Positions 54,681 through 64,000 of a stretch of 64,000 bases of DNA are shown here, one piece after another; the stretch's first letter is position 1; the number at the start of each line of letters is the position of its first letter. A model generated the notes under the pieces. That model was given only the letters and a program-made list of their open reading frames with translations, was not told where the DNA came from and searched no databases. The position numbers and the translations under genes are program-made. Origin of the DNA: Thereva unica (taxonomy: Eukaryota > Arthropoda > Insecta > Diptera > Therevidae); assembly GCA_949987705.1 (NCBI GenBank), contig OX465281.1, positions 256,094,542-256,158,541 of the forward strand, given 5' to 3'.

Positions 54681-56640
54681 TACTCACTAAAAACTATTAA
54701 GATTAGTGAGTTAACATTTCGTTAGAGGTCTGTATTCGAATTTTGGACGACTGGACTACAATTTAATAAATGTTATTCAATATACAGTTAAAGATCCTTA
54801 ATTCAGGTGGCCATTACTTTGTTTAAATGCTGAATAATTATAAAACCATATCAGTTAACCGTAATAATTCACAACTGTTCGCTATTTTAAAGCTCCTTAA
54901 GGTTTTTAATAGCAAAATCATAATCTATACACTTATTGAAACCGATCTGATTAAAAGATTTAATGAAACTGTTTATGCCTAGTCTGTTGTAATGACAAGT
55001 TCCTCGAGTTTTTTCTTTATAGCAAATTAATGTGCCAATATTCACGAATATAAAACACCAAAAATCATTGGTGTACATTAAGTTCGATAGCTATGCCAAC
55101 GCCCATACAAAAATGGGCCATGTCCTTTCAAGTTTGTATTTGTAAGCTTTATGCATAATGCATACCATATGGTTTCGAAGATTTCGTGATACATAGATAA
55201 GAGAGTGGTATTTCGTTTTTACATTATATAATTGTTTGAAGAACATTTGCAATAAAAACACTCACACACCACAAACATTAATTTACAAACCTTTTATTTC
55301 TCTCAATTATTTAATGACACAAAAACTTAAAACCTAAATTATATATAAATCCCCGACATTCCATTTGTTGACACGACACAAAAACACGGAAACTCCCAAC
55401 GAAACAACCTAAAACCAATTTTTGTTGCCAGAATTTCTACCGCTCGTAAGATAGGGTTGCCAGGACTGTTCTTTAACATAGATAAGTACCTCAAAGGTGT
55501 CACACTTGGAAGAAATATTTTCATTTAAACAAAAAAAACGGTTCGGCCGAATTTTATGCAAATCTTTTCAGATTATGTCTTCGTAAATACGTATGATGGA
55601 ATTCGCCAAATTGAATCGAAACAGCGAAGAATTATCTATAGTAGATATAAATTATTCATTACGACGATGTCACAGGCCACAGGTCACAGTCACCAATGGC
55701 ATTTAAATGGAAGAAAACGCAAACAGTGTCCACGTTCAGTGCGGACGTTTACGTACGATACAAATTCGTATCCAATGTGCGGACAGACTCATCGGTACCC
55801 ACCGAACTCGTACCACCAACAATAACTCGTTCATAAATATAACAAATCGACTCTGAAACAATCTTTCACAGACAGTAAGACTACTCCTCGTATTTTGAAA
55901 CCTTTTCTATCCGACGAACTACAAAAGTTTACTAGTCTATATTGTACGATGACGTGATCAACGACATGATGGACTTAGTTAGCACCGCGGGTGATTTCCA
56001 AGTACATTTTCTTTTAACATAAAAAATAAGAAAAAGGGTAAAGAATTGGGCAGCTTCTCCAATATAAATAGTAGGTCTTAGTAGGTTATTTTTAACGCTA
56101 TTTGTAATAAACAAAACTTGAATTCAAGTTGTATCAAAAACTAGGACAAACCATTTGCATTATTTCAATAAAACAAAAATTCGAGCACAAGTCAGCCTAC
56201 GACTCTCGTGGAGTACCACCTACGCCTGCGGCATACGATGTTATTTTGCGTTCTAGATATTTTCTTTGGCACTTAGATGGAACATGATCTCCAATCGTAC
56301 TTCATATATGGTCTGTTGTATTTTTCTTCTTCTTATTTTTGTGTGAGTTAAACAAATTAGAAAGTCAGATTTGCGCACGTGATTCCTTCCATGCGTGCAA
56401 AGGAACAGAATGCCAGCAACGAAATGGCGAAAGGTATGTATGAGAGTAAAGAACCTTCGTGGGAGCCAGTATTTACTTAGTTAATTGTTCGGCTAAACAG
56501 CCAGGAGGATCCAGTCTTGACCATTCGCAACTGTTGCTATTCCAAGCTGATGTCATTCAATTTCTTGAATGTTTTTTATATCCTAAATTGATTATAGACT
56601 TCAAGAGCAATAAACACAATTAGCAAAAAGACTAGCAAAA
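54681..56640. other. no gene recognised
   Basis: Mostly AT-rich DNA with frames under 90 codons. No recognisable motif or repeat family. Confidence 0.4.
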
Positions 56641-58591
56641 AAATTAATATCCATCTTTACGAGAAGATTAAATGTGTACAACCACACGCTGCCATGAGCA
56701 CCTATAAAGCCTCACCTCAATGTCCACAATTAAGCTAAGCTTTATTAATTATTTTCAATGCTCTTGCCATAATGGGACAAAAACCAAAATCCCTCATAGT
56801 TAACAGCTTTCTCAATATTACTGCACAAATTGTCTACAGCACGAACATCTTCTGCAAAACCACAATTTCATGACCATACACCACCACCGCATTGCATTGT
56901 CTCTGTGCGAAATTGTGCAAGACGTCAATGTTCTCATCAGGTGCAATTTTGGTAGATTGGTCAAGGTGAGCCAGGGAGACTGGGATAGTGGCGGATAGTA
57001 ACAAGACCGCCTGAAACTTTTACCTGAATGTTCTTTGGCATGGAAGCTGCATATCACACAGTCGGCATTCGGTGTAAACTTGGAAGTTTCAATGCAAATT
57101 GTGGCGATCGTCATGCAGAACGAATTCGAATTCGGTTCTAATTGTAGAATGCACAACGAGTGCCACGTGACAGAATTTGCATTCAATTGGCTAAAATAAT
57201 CACGTTTCTACATTAGAGAATGATAAGTGGCATTGTTCATGTTTGTTCTGTGGGAATGTTTAAAAATACATATTTTGCTGGCTTCATTGAAACAGAACAC
57301 GAATTTGGAGCGCCAAAAAACACACAACAAAATTCTCGCCGAGCCGCTTTTGGTGCAATAAACGCACAATGAATGGTACTGGACGATGCTGCGCTGGAAT
57401 CTGGGTGTCTTGTTGCAGTGGAAACAGGTTCCAGCATAAACTGGAATGATTTAACAAAACTACGCTAGACTGGATGAAATTTAAATAACGACTCGACTGC
57501 ATAAAATTAGCGGCTAGCTAAGCTGCATTATGGGACATAAATAGGCAGCTAACTGCTGCACGAACTTGCTAACGTCTGCAGGTTATGCTCGCCAGCCAGG
57601 TGCTCAGGTGTCGCGCATACAAGCAGCAGCGGCAACGCAACAAGGTCTAGGAAAAGGTAAACAATAAAGAATACGAAAATATATTTATATAAAAAATGTT
57701 TTTTTTTTTTGTGATAAGAAAAAATCATAAGAAAATAATTAAGAAAAAAATCAGCCGCGATCTGATCTGAAGTGGAAACCTGCTCGAAGGTCGCCTCATC
57801 GTCGGAAGAATGCAAATTAACACGTCAAAGAAAAAATCTTGATCTTAACAGTTTTCAACCTCTAATCGAAATGACGGCGGAAAATATTTAATGACTGATA
57901 ACTTTTCGAATTACAACCCAAAAAAAATATAGTTACTAACCGACCGAAAATGATCTAAGGTGCGCAAACAGTTCAAAGACCGCCTCGACGCTACTAAAGT
58001 TCATTACAGCCAGCAGTTCTAAATCTAGAGATCGGAAAGGTAGTAAGTTACTAAAATAACCGCGCAAACAATTATATCCGAAAAAACCGGACCCAGTTTG
58101 TCCAGTCGCAGCCGACCTTAAAGTGTTCGAAATGAGTGTAGAGGTCAGAGAGACTGGACAGCCTGCAACAACACCCAGAAGTGATGCTCTACCTTGCTGG
58201 CAATAATCGATTAGAATAACGTCACTTCTAGAACAACTAGCTGGAACGTCCGATATTTTCGAGATTGTCTAGAATTTTTGTTGTTGTTTTTTTCGGCGTC
58301 TCGTAATTAATTATCGAAGACTTATTAAGTTGAGAATTAAGAGTTTTTGTCGAAATCGATTTTTAATATGAAGGACGTTTTTAGTTATTGTTTTTAAGTG
58401 TTAAGACAACAAATATAGCAGCTTTTTTTGGAAAGCACAAGGTCCTTGTTGACTTCGATACTAGTTAACTAATGAGCTATAAAAATTTGCGTTTCCAGGA
58501 AGTAACTCTTTTTCAGGGTATGTGACTTTTGAGCAAATATACTTCCCTAAAGTTAATTACCTCATTTTTATGTACGTAGCAAGTCTAAAGT
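56641..58591. other. no gene recognised
   Basis: Minus frames of 122, 72 and 88 codons have no motif. A T10 tract lies near 57700. Composition at 57000-57600 is more even than average, so an unrecognised exon or regulatory stretch is possible, but there is no direct support. Confidence 0.35.
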
Positions 58592-58812
58592 CCCGCAGTC
58601 AGTATTTCCGAACTCGTACAACACCTTAGAGTTCAAACGTGAGGTTCGTCGTCATTTTCTTTCACACCCTCCAGACCCCCTAACCTTTCCTATTCTCCTC
58701 TATTCTTCAAATGAAGCTTACTACTAGACATTGCACCATGAACTGAACGACATGACGGACTGGTAGTATAAAGGGTTACTCCTAAGCTTGGTTTTTTCAT
58801 AAAAAAAAAAAA
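58592..58812 (+). mobile_element. LINE-A 3' end with poly(A)
   Basis: It begins 'cccgcagtcagtatttccg' and runs colinearly with the reverse strand of 1800-1620, through 'tagacattgcaccatgaact' and 'agtataaagggttactcc', to a 14 bp A tract ending at 58812. The copy is heavily 5'-truncated but has a well preserved tail. Confidence 0.88.
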
Positions 58813-58940
58813 TATCGTTGGTCACGCCTAGTGGTAAGCATAGTTCGAGGAATAAAATAGGTTTCAGATATAGAGCTGAACCTTAAGCTCGAACCTTCCA
58901 CGAACTCCTACACAGAAATACAGACTGTATAAGATTGTTC
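58813..58940 (-). mobile_element. LINE-A 3' region scrap
   Basis: Plus text 'gtggtaagcatagttcgagga' and 'gctcgaaccttccacgaactcc' parallels 1702-1790 ('gtagtaagcttggtttgaaga', 'gtttgaactctaaggtgttgtacg'). It lies in opposite orientation to the copy just before it and is strongly diverged. Confidence 0.5.
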
Positions 58941-59345
58941 AAAAGTTTCATTTTTTTTGTGCAGTGCTAAGCTCAGAAATCACCCTTTGTACTACCAGTC
59001 CGTCATGTCGTTTGTCACGTCATGGTGCAATATCTAGCAGCAAGCTTAGTACAGGGGAGAATAGGTTAAGGGTTATAAAGGTATGGGGGTGTTGAAGAAG
59101 GTGGTAATGAGCCTTGCATTTGAACTCTTGGATGTTGTAGGAGCTCGGAAACAGTCGAGTTGTTCTTTTTACAAACGATTTCATATCTTGCTGAGTGCGT
59201 GAAAGAAGAAGTTTCAGGTAGAGGGAATGAGACGAATGGGCTAGTCTGGTGTTTGGGGTATAAGATTGCCGTGGAACAGGAGGAACAGTCACTATGATAA
59301 TAGCGATACAGTTTTGTCAGTGCTGCTACATTCCTACGGTGGTTC
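58941..59345 (-). mobile_element. LINE-A fragment, second tail subfamily
   Basis: The tail starts with a T run at 58951 followed by 'gtgcagtgctaagctcag', the variant also at 11205. The minus frame 59020-59292 holds RLAHSSHSLYL and TTRLFPSSYNIQEFK, the C-terminus of LINE-A ORF2 (compare TRLWNNLPQSVFPNSYNTLEFK). Five-prime truncated near 59345, where 'gctacattcctacggtgg' matches 11606. Confidence 0.82.
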
Positions 59346-59407
59346 CGGGGTTCGATGGTAGAGCAAGCCGCAGCAGAAATTTTCGTTCAATTCTTCAAGT
59401 ACCTAAA

Positions 59408-59937
59408 TAGTCCATTCAAAACGCGGGGTGGGGGGGGGTGTTCCAAAATAACACCGTTAAGAAAATCGAACCCTAAAGGTTTTTGGGGTCGCTGATCACG
59501 AAAATCGGGGTCCCGCGGTCCTAAAACATGGGCGTCACCCCTAAAAATGCAAAAAACACCCCTTTTTAGGGGGTTTTCGCGATTATTTCAATAATAATGA
59601 AAACTAATGCGATGAAATGCACTTTTTTTAATATTTATTTGCGAAGGTGGTTGATTTGTACTAAATTAAGGCGAACTTTATGATAAGGGGTAGTCCTAAA
59701 GGGTTGAAACTACCCCTAAATCGGCCAAAAATGGAAAAAATTGTAAATTTTTTTTTTGGTTTTTTTCAAGTTTATGCTTCAAATTCGATTGTGGGCGTGC
59801 TGTCAGGCAAATATAATTTATTTTCAAACCTAGTAGTTTTAGCCCCTTAAGGGTTGAAAATAATTTATTTTTGCTACGGTTCGATTTTCTTAACGGTGTT
59901 ATTTTGGAACACCCTAACGCGCGTTTTGAATGGACTA
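59408..59937. mobile_element. TA-flanked element, 526 bp
   Basis: The body 59410-59935 begins GTCCATTCAAAACGCG and ends CGCGTTTTGAATGGAC. A G run on the left offsets the next block, but 'ggtgttattttggaacac' and 'ggttcgattttcttaa' recur inverted on both sides. It is flanked by TA. Interior has no frame of note and carries 'accccta' and 'tagggg' words. Non-autonomous. Confidence 0.87.
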
Positions 59938-60708
59938 AAAATATTTTATTTCAATATGACCCTACTGTCGCCTACGTTCCCAACAAAATACAAATTTCGT
60001 AAAGAACTGTTTTTGAGAGAGTTTTTGCCCAAAAAGTGATTTTTGCAAACTTTGACCTTGAATAACTTCGAAAGGGTTAAGGTTTCGAAAAAATGACAAT
60101 AGGGCTTTTTATAGGCAACAACGTAATAACGTTTCGTATTGACTGATCAACAATTTTTTTCGAAAATACTACTTTGTGAGTAAAATTTTAGCCAAAAAGT
60201 GTTTTTTGATAACTTTGACCGTGAATAACATACAAAGGGTTAATCGGATCAACATTTTTGTACGAACTAAAGTTGTAGAGAATTTCATTGAATTTCATAA
60301 ATTTGGGCCCTAGCACGGGGTTGTATGACCTATAGAAACCGAGATACACGGAAAACTTGGGAAAGACGCGATATCTGCGGCGGCCATGTTTTTTTGTGAT
60401 TTCGAAATTGTTTTCTTAAAAAATCACAAGGAATCTGTGGACCAATATCCAGCCATTTGGGAGTTTTGTCTCCTTTCGAGCGTTTTTTGCTAATTTTCCC
60501 GGACTATAAAGCAATTTAAAGACTAAAAAATTTGGAAGTCCAAAAAATCTTAAAATTCGGTTTTTCTTAGTTTCCACTACCCAGAAGAAGAAATATAAAA
60601 AATATAACTATTGGATGTAGTGAAGTCCAAAGAATCACTAATTTGATGTAGAATGACCCAACACCGGATTGATGCTGCAGGTTGGGGGCTGGGCGGAAGA
60701 TTGATAAC
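59938..60708. other. no gene recognised
   Basis: It contains two similar blocks, 'tttgcaaactttgaccttgaataac...aaagggttaa' near 60044 and 'ttttgataactttgaccgtgaataac...aaagggttaa' near 60205, an imperfect tandem unit of about 160 bp. No coding signal. Confidence 0.45.
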
Positions 60709-61860
60709 ATCTTGGGTAGAGATGCGCCGAATATGGGTTCGACCGAATACGAATATTCCGGCAAAAACGTACCGAACCGAACATTCGGCCGAATTATTCG
60801 GTTCAGTAAGCAGATTCATATATAGAACAGAATCCGTAGAAGAACGACCTTCACCGATCGAGTAACCGAATGAAATTTATTTCTATGATAAAAAATATGC
60901 TAACAAATGTGGCTTGCCTAACGAAATATGTACAAGGCTATATTTAATAGGCGTTTTTTCGTCTTTTGCCGCCTTTTTCTCTCTTTTGGGGAGATACCAT
61001 GCATTTTGGTGAAATTAGGGCTTCACCCTACGCACATGAGTCGACTGATTTGCAACACCAGATTCAAACTGGTTTCAGCATTATCAAGCTCACAACCAGT
61101 TTGCAACCAAAATGAAACCTTTGTCCACACACAAGCGCAACTGATTTTTTATCAATCGGTATTCTGTGCTCACGAAGATTTTGTTGAATAAACTTTAACA
61201 CTTTCAAATGCAACCACGCAACTGAAACTGGTGACATTTCCAAGCGTTGCATTCGGTGACAGACAATATAGAAGTCTGTGTATTCAAATCCGACTTGACG
61301 GAGTATTCCGTGAATGGAATGCATGCAACGTAAATGTCGGTCTACTTTCCACTTTTTCTGTATCTATAGCTGCATACGTCATAGCACACACAATCATACG
61401 CTCCTTACTTAGATTTTTGGGTTATGTTTAAAAGCCGGGACGGAATGCAACTAAGCAATTAGATGTTAGTGGAAAGTCGCTGCATATCATGGAACCGCTG
61501 AATGCAACGCAGGTACGCTTGTCTGTCACCAGCTTCATATTGCTTCCGACCAGCAAGAACAGTCGCACGCAAGCAGTTGCAAACTAGATTCAAACCGGTC
61601 TGGCGGAATCTCAATTTTTTTAAATTTTTGAGTTTGTGAATAAATATGGTTACACAGAGAAGTGTTTGTTTCATTTACAAATACTACCTATGTACGGTTC
61701 CACAATAAAGCCTCTTTCTCTTAAAATAACACTATTTAAATATTCGGTAATTATTCGGCAAACTAACCGAATATTCGGCCGAATACGAACATTAAAAAAT
61801 ACGCCGAATATACCGAATACGAATATTCGGCCGAACATTCGGCGCATCTCTAATCTTGGG
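60709..61860. mobile_element. hAT-like element, 1136 bp, perfect 8 bp TSD
   Basis: The body 60717-61852 starts TAGAGATGCGCCGAATAT and ends with the reverse complement of TAGAGATGCGCCGAATGT. Subterminal regions are rich in 'ttcggccgaa' and 'cgaatattcgg'. Flanks are a perfect 8 bp duplication ATCTTGGG (60709-60716 and 61853-61860). The interior has a second, inverted pair ('gcgttgcattcggtgacagacaa' at 61242 against 61490-61520). No transposase frame, so non-autonomous. Confidence 0.9.
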
Positions 61861-64000
61861 AAAACAATTCTTGTTATGCAATCGAGAAGTCAGCCTCGGA
61901 TCAGTCAGAAACGTGTCAGGACTAATGCCTTAAGAGAGCGTGCAAGACGTAGAGACCACAGGAAAAACATACTTTAAGAGGCGCAAGTCCTACAAGAACT
62001 GTAGCACAATTTAAGATGAAAAATACACGTTTAACAAAATCAGTACTACAAGGAATTTTCAATTCATGGTTTCGCTGTAAATCGGTGCCTCGGTGCCTTA
62101 GCTATGTCCAAGGATTTTGACAGAGTATTGTGTTAGTAATCAATCTTATTATTCGAAGATTTCAACAATTGCGCTAACACCTGATCTCGTGCTGTGACTT
62201 TCTATGTCGTTTTGAGCTCATCTTGAGTTTAGACAAGCTTAACGACTACCAGTTTGCCTAGGGACGTTTTCGATGGCTTAGTCACTTATGTATATCTCTT
62301 TCTTAGTGGCTCCACTAGAGCTTCTTTTCTGAAACTCTTGATCGGCCTCGGGGATGCAGAGATCTTCCTTCATCAGATAATCCTATATCCATTGCCGAAG
62401 CTATTGCTGGACAAAAATCTCGACTTCGGTTGACGTCTTGGAATAGTCCCGTAGTGTTAAGTATGAAAATTTTTAGGTATGCTATATTTTCGGAAATATA
62501 TTTGAATGTGAAAACGACAAATTTTGAATTTATAAATGAAAGAGCATTTTATTTCTATATTTACAGCTGTCAAAGCCATGCGTGAAACCATCTCACCCCA
62601 CCCCAAAGTACAGCACAGTTGTTTTAATTTGACAAAAAAGTCACTCAGATTTGACATTTCGAAACATTTGGATTCCGAAAATTTCCAGTGTAAGTGAATG
62701 CGATGTCAAATCATTTATCTATCTAACTGCTGAAGCTTATCTGGAATAATCTACATAGGTTGATTTTTCTGATAATCGCGAATAAGGATTATTCTCGTTG
62801 GTGTTTACGGCCCTAAATGAAGAATGTCTGTTCTACTCTATTGTTCTACTCTTCTACTGACACTTCTAGTGTCTACGACCTTTGTGTAGTAGAACAGTCA
62901 TTTAGTACTGTATTCACAGGATTAAAACTTCATTATGATCCGGTTATGATCTGATTACGACTTTGGTAGATAATAGACTAGATGGCCTAGATCAGCATAT
63001 GATACACAAAATAAAAGCACAATATTTTATATATATGTACGTTCTGAATAGTTTTGCATTAGATAAGAAGTCGTTGTCATTTCTTTACACAAATAATTTT
63101 GCGGTTGTCAACACTTTTGAACAAACAAACAGGTTTATTCTGAGAACTAATAACTTGAATTTATGTATTTTTTTAATATTGTTTATTCATTAAATTTTGG
63201 TTAATTAATGTGATTTATGTTTTGATGATTTTTGAATTTCACAGCAGTATGAAGCTCGTTACACTAACAAAAGATGTTTTTGCTTCATTGCACGCATTCG
63301 TCATTTACATCCAGTAGTTTTCCGTAGGTAAAAACTAAATTTGCTTAGATTGAATCAAAAAAATTCTTATGTTCCGCGATCCGCCCACCTTTTTAGGCTG
63401 TTATCGGCTGTCGGCTTCCATAATCGGTTGCATAATGAAGCGGTTTAGTATTCCTCCAATCCAATGACAAACTAGTCAAATATTTTTGTAAATCTGCGTA
63501 AAAACTGAGAACAATTTTGGGTTCAATGTCAGGTTTTAGCCGGATCAGACAAAAGCCGATAACCGATTACGTGTCGGACGACTTTTCCTTTCAAAGTCGG
63601 CAAGACGTTGATGGGTTTACCTGCATCTATCAAAACAAACCCCGTGGCATCTGTGCCGAGAAATTTTCGCAAATATTTGATAATATCATTAGAGGATGAT
63701 TTACTGCACCACGACGAGTCCATTGTGGACAGAGCCTTGATTCCAAAATTAGATCAGTATTGACATTTGAAGTCCAATTCCATTCCTTATCTGCCGAGGG
63801 TTGTCCGACTCGACCTTAGCTTGTAATTATTCAAGCAGAAGAAAATAAAATCGCGTTTGGGTTTCCTTGACCGGGTTTCATTCATGGATGAAAGGAAATG
63901 GCCAAAAAAATGAAGAAAACACTTAAAACTTTATGACTAACTACATTCTAGCCGCTAACTGGCGAGGGTCGTAAAAGCACCCGTCTAGGCGTTAGCTGGC
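61861..64000. other. no gene recognised
   Basis: A small hairpin-capable pair 'tgttctactc'/'gtagtagaaca' lies at 62827-62898. Frames are short (60-76 codons). Near 63517-63723 overlapping frames on both strands have even composition but no motif. Nothing further can be supported. Confidence 0.4.

Noticed and set aside
1..64000. CRISPR array, bacterial operon or phage region
   Set aside because: No regularly spaced identical repeats, no ribosome-binding-site-led gene chains; element types are those of animal genomes.

Overview
The window is eukaryotic, almost certainly arthropod and most likely insect nuclear DNA. It is AT-rich and gene-poor. No intact cellular gene, bacterial operon, CRISPR array or functional rRNA/tRNA gene could be recognised. 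What can be read is a dense, nested layer of transposable elements: non-LTR retrotransposons (LINEs), a tRNA-headed SINE, hAT-like and TA-flanked DNA elements and MITEs, and long-arm foldback elements. The insect assignment rests on LINE type, insect-like 5S-related sequence and TTAGG-like LINE tails; no host protein was available to confirm it.

LINEs. LINE-A (CR1/Jockey-like, no RNase H seen) has its longest copy at 1614-4276 (-), bounded by an exceptionally long 42-45 bp target-site duplication. Other pieces lie at 11190-12050, 14357-14975, 28085-28320, 30645-31515, about 48000-48170, 50675-51015, 53105-53270 and 58592-59345. LINE-B (I/R1-like, reverse transcriptase plus RNase H) has a 681-codon open frame at 39818-41863 (-), a 13 bp duplication at 39706/41887 and a tail of TTAGG-like units; a decayed relative sits at 48225-49300. 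LINE-C (24600-26505, +) is split by a small TA-flanked MITE at 25816-26039. R1-like scraps lie at 7135-7320, 8225-8500, 8940-9125 and 43065-43260. A gypsy-like pol scrap is at 49985-50300.

DNA elements with target-site evidence: hAT-like 23458-24194, 37614-39159, 42807-46381 and 60717-61852; an 8-bp-TSD MITE at 28449-28634; TA-flanked elements at 23298-24579, 25816-26039, 52862-53018 and 59410-59935; foldbacks at 5951-6826, 53926-54680 and 30091-30452.

The most unusual system is a family of short inverted-repeat elements (termini like CCCGAGTAAAAAT next to TA) whose core is a 5S rRNA-like sequence. Three copies are long (20239-20680, 39179-39625, 45029-45514) and three are partial (17731-17960, 29777-29898, 33490-33600). 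A second notable point is that the tRNA-headed SINE (43640-44112; 52163-52622) shares its 3' tail design with LINE-A, which suggests it is mobilised by LINE-A machinery.

Layout: 1-15 kb LINE-A/R1 scraps and a foldback; 15-23 kb mostly unassigned AT-rich DNA with two 5S-bearing elements; 23-26.6 kb a nest of at least four elements; 27-37 kb scattered fragments; 37.6-46.4 kb back-to-back hAT, 5S-element, LINE-B and composite hAT; 46-51 kb LINE/gypsy remnants; 52-64 kb SINE, MITEs, a foldback, LINE-A tails and a hAT-like element. All calls are by eye from sequence; no database search was run.
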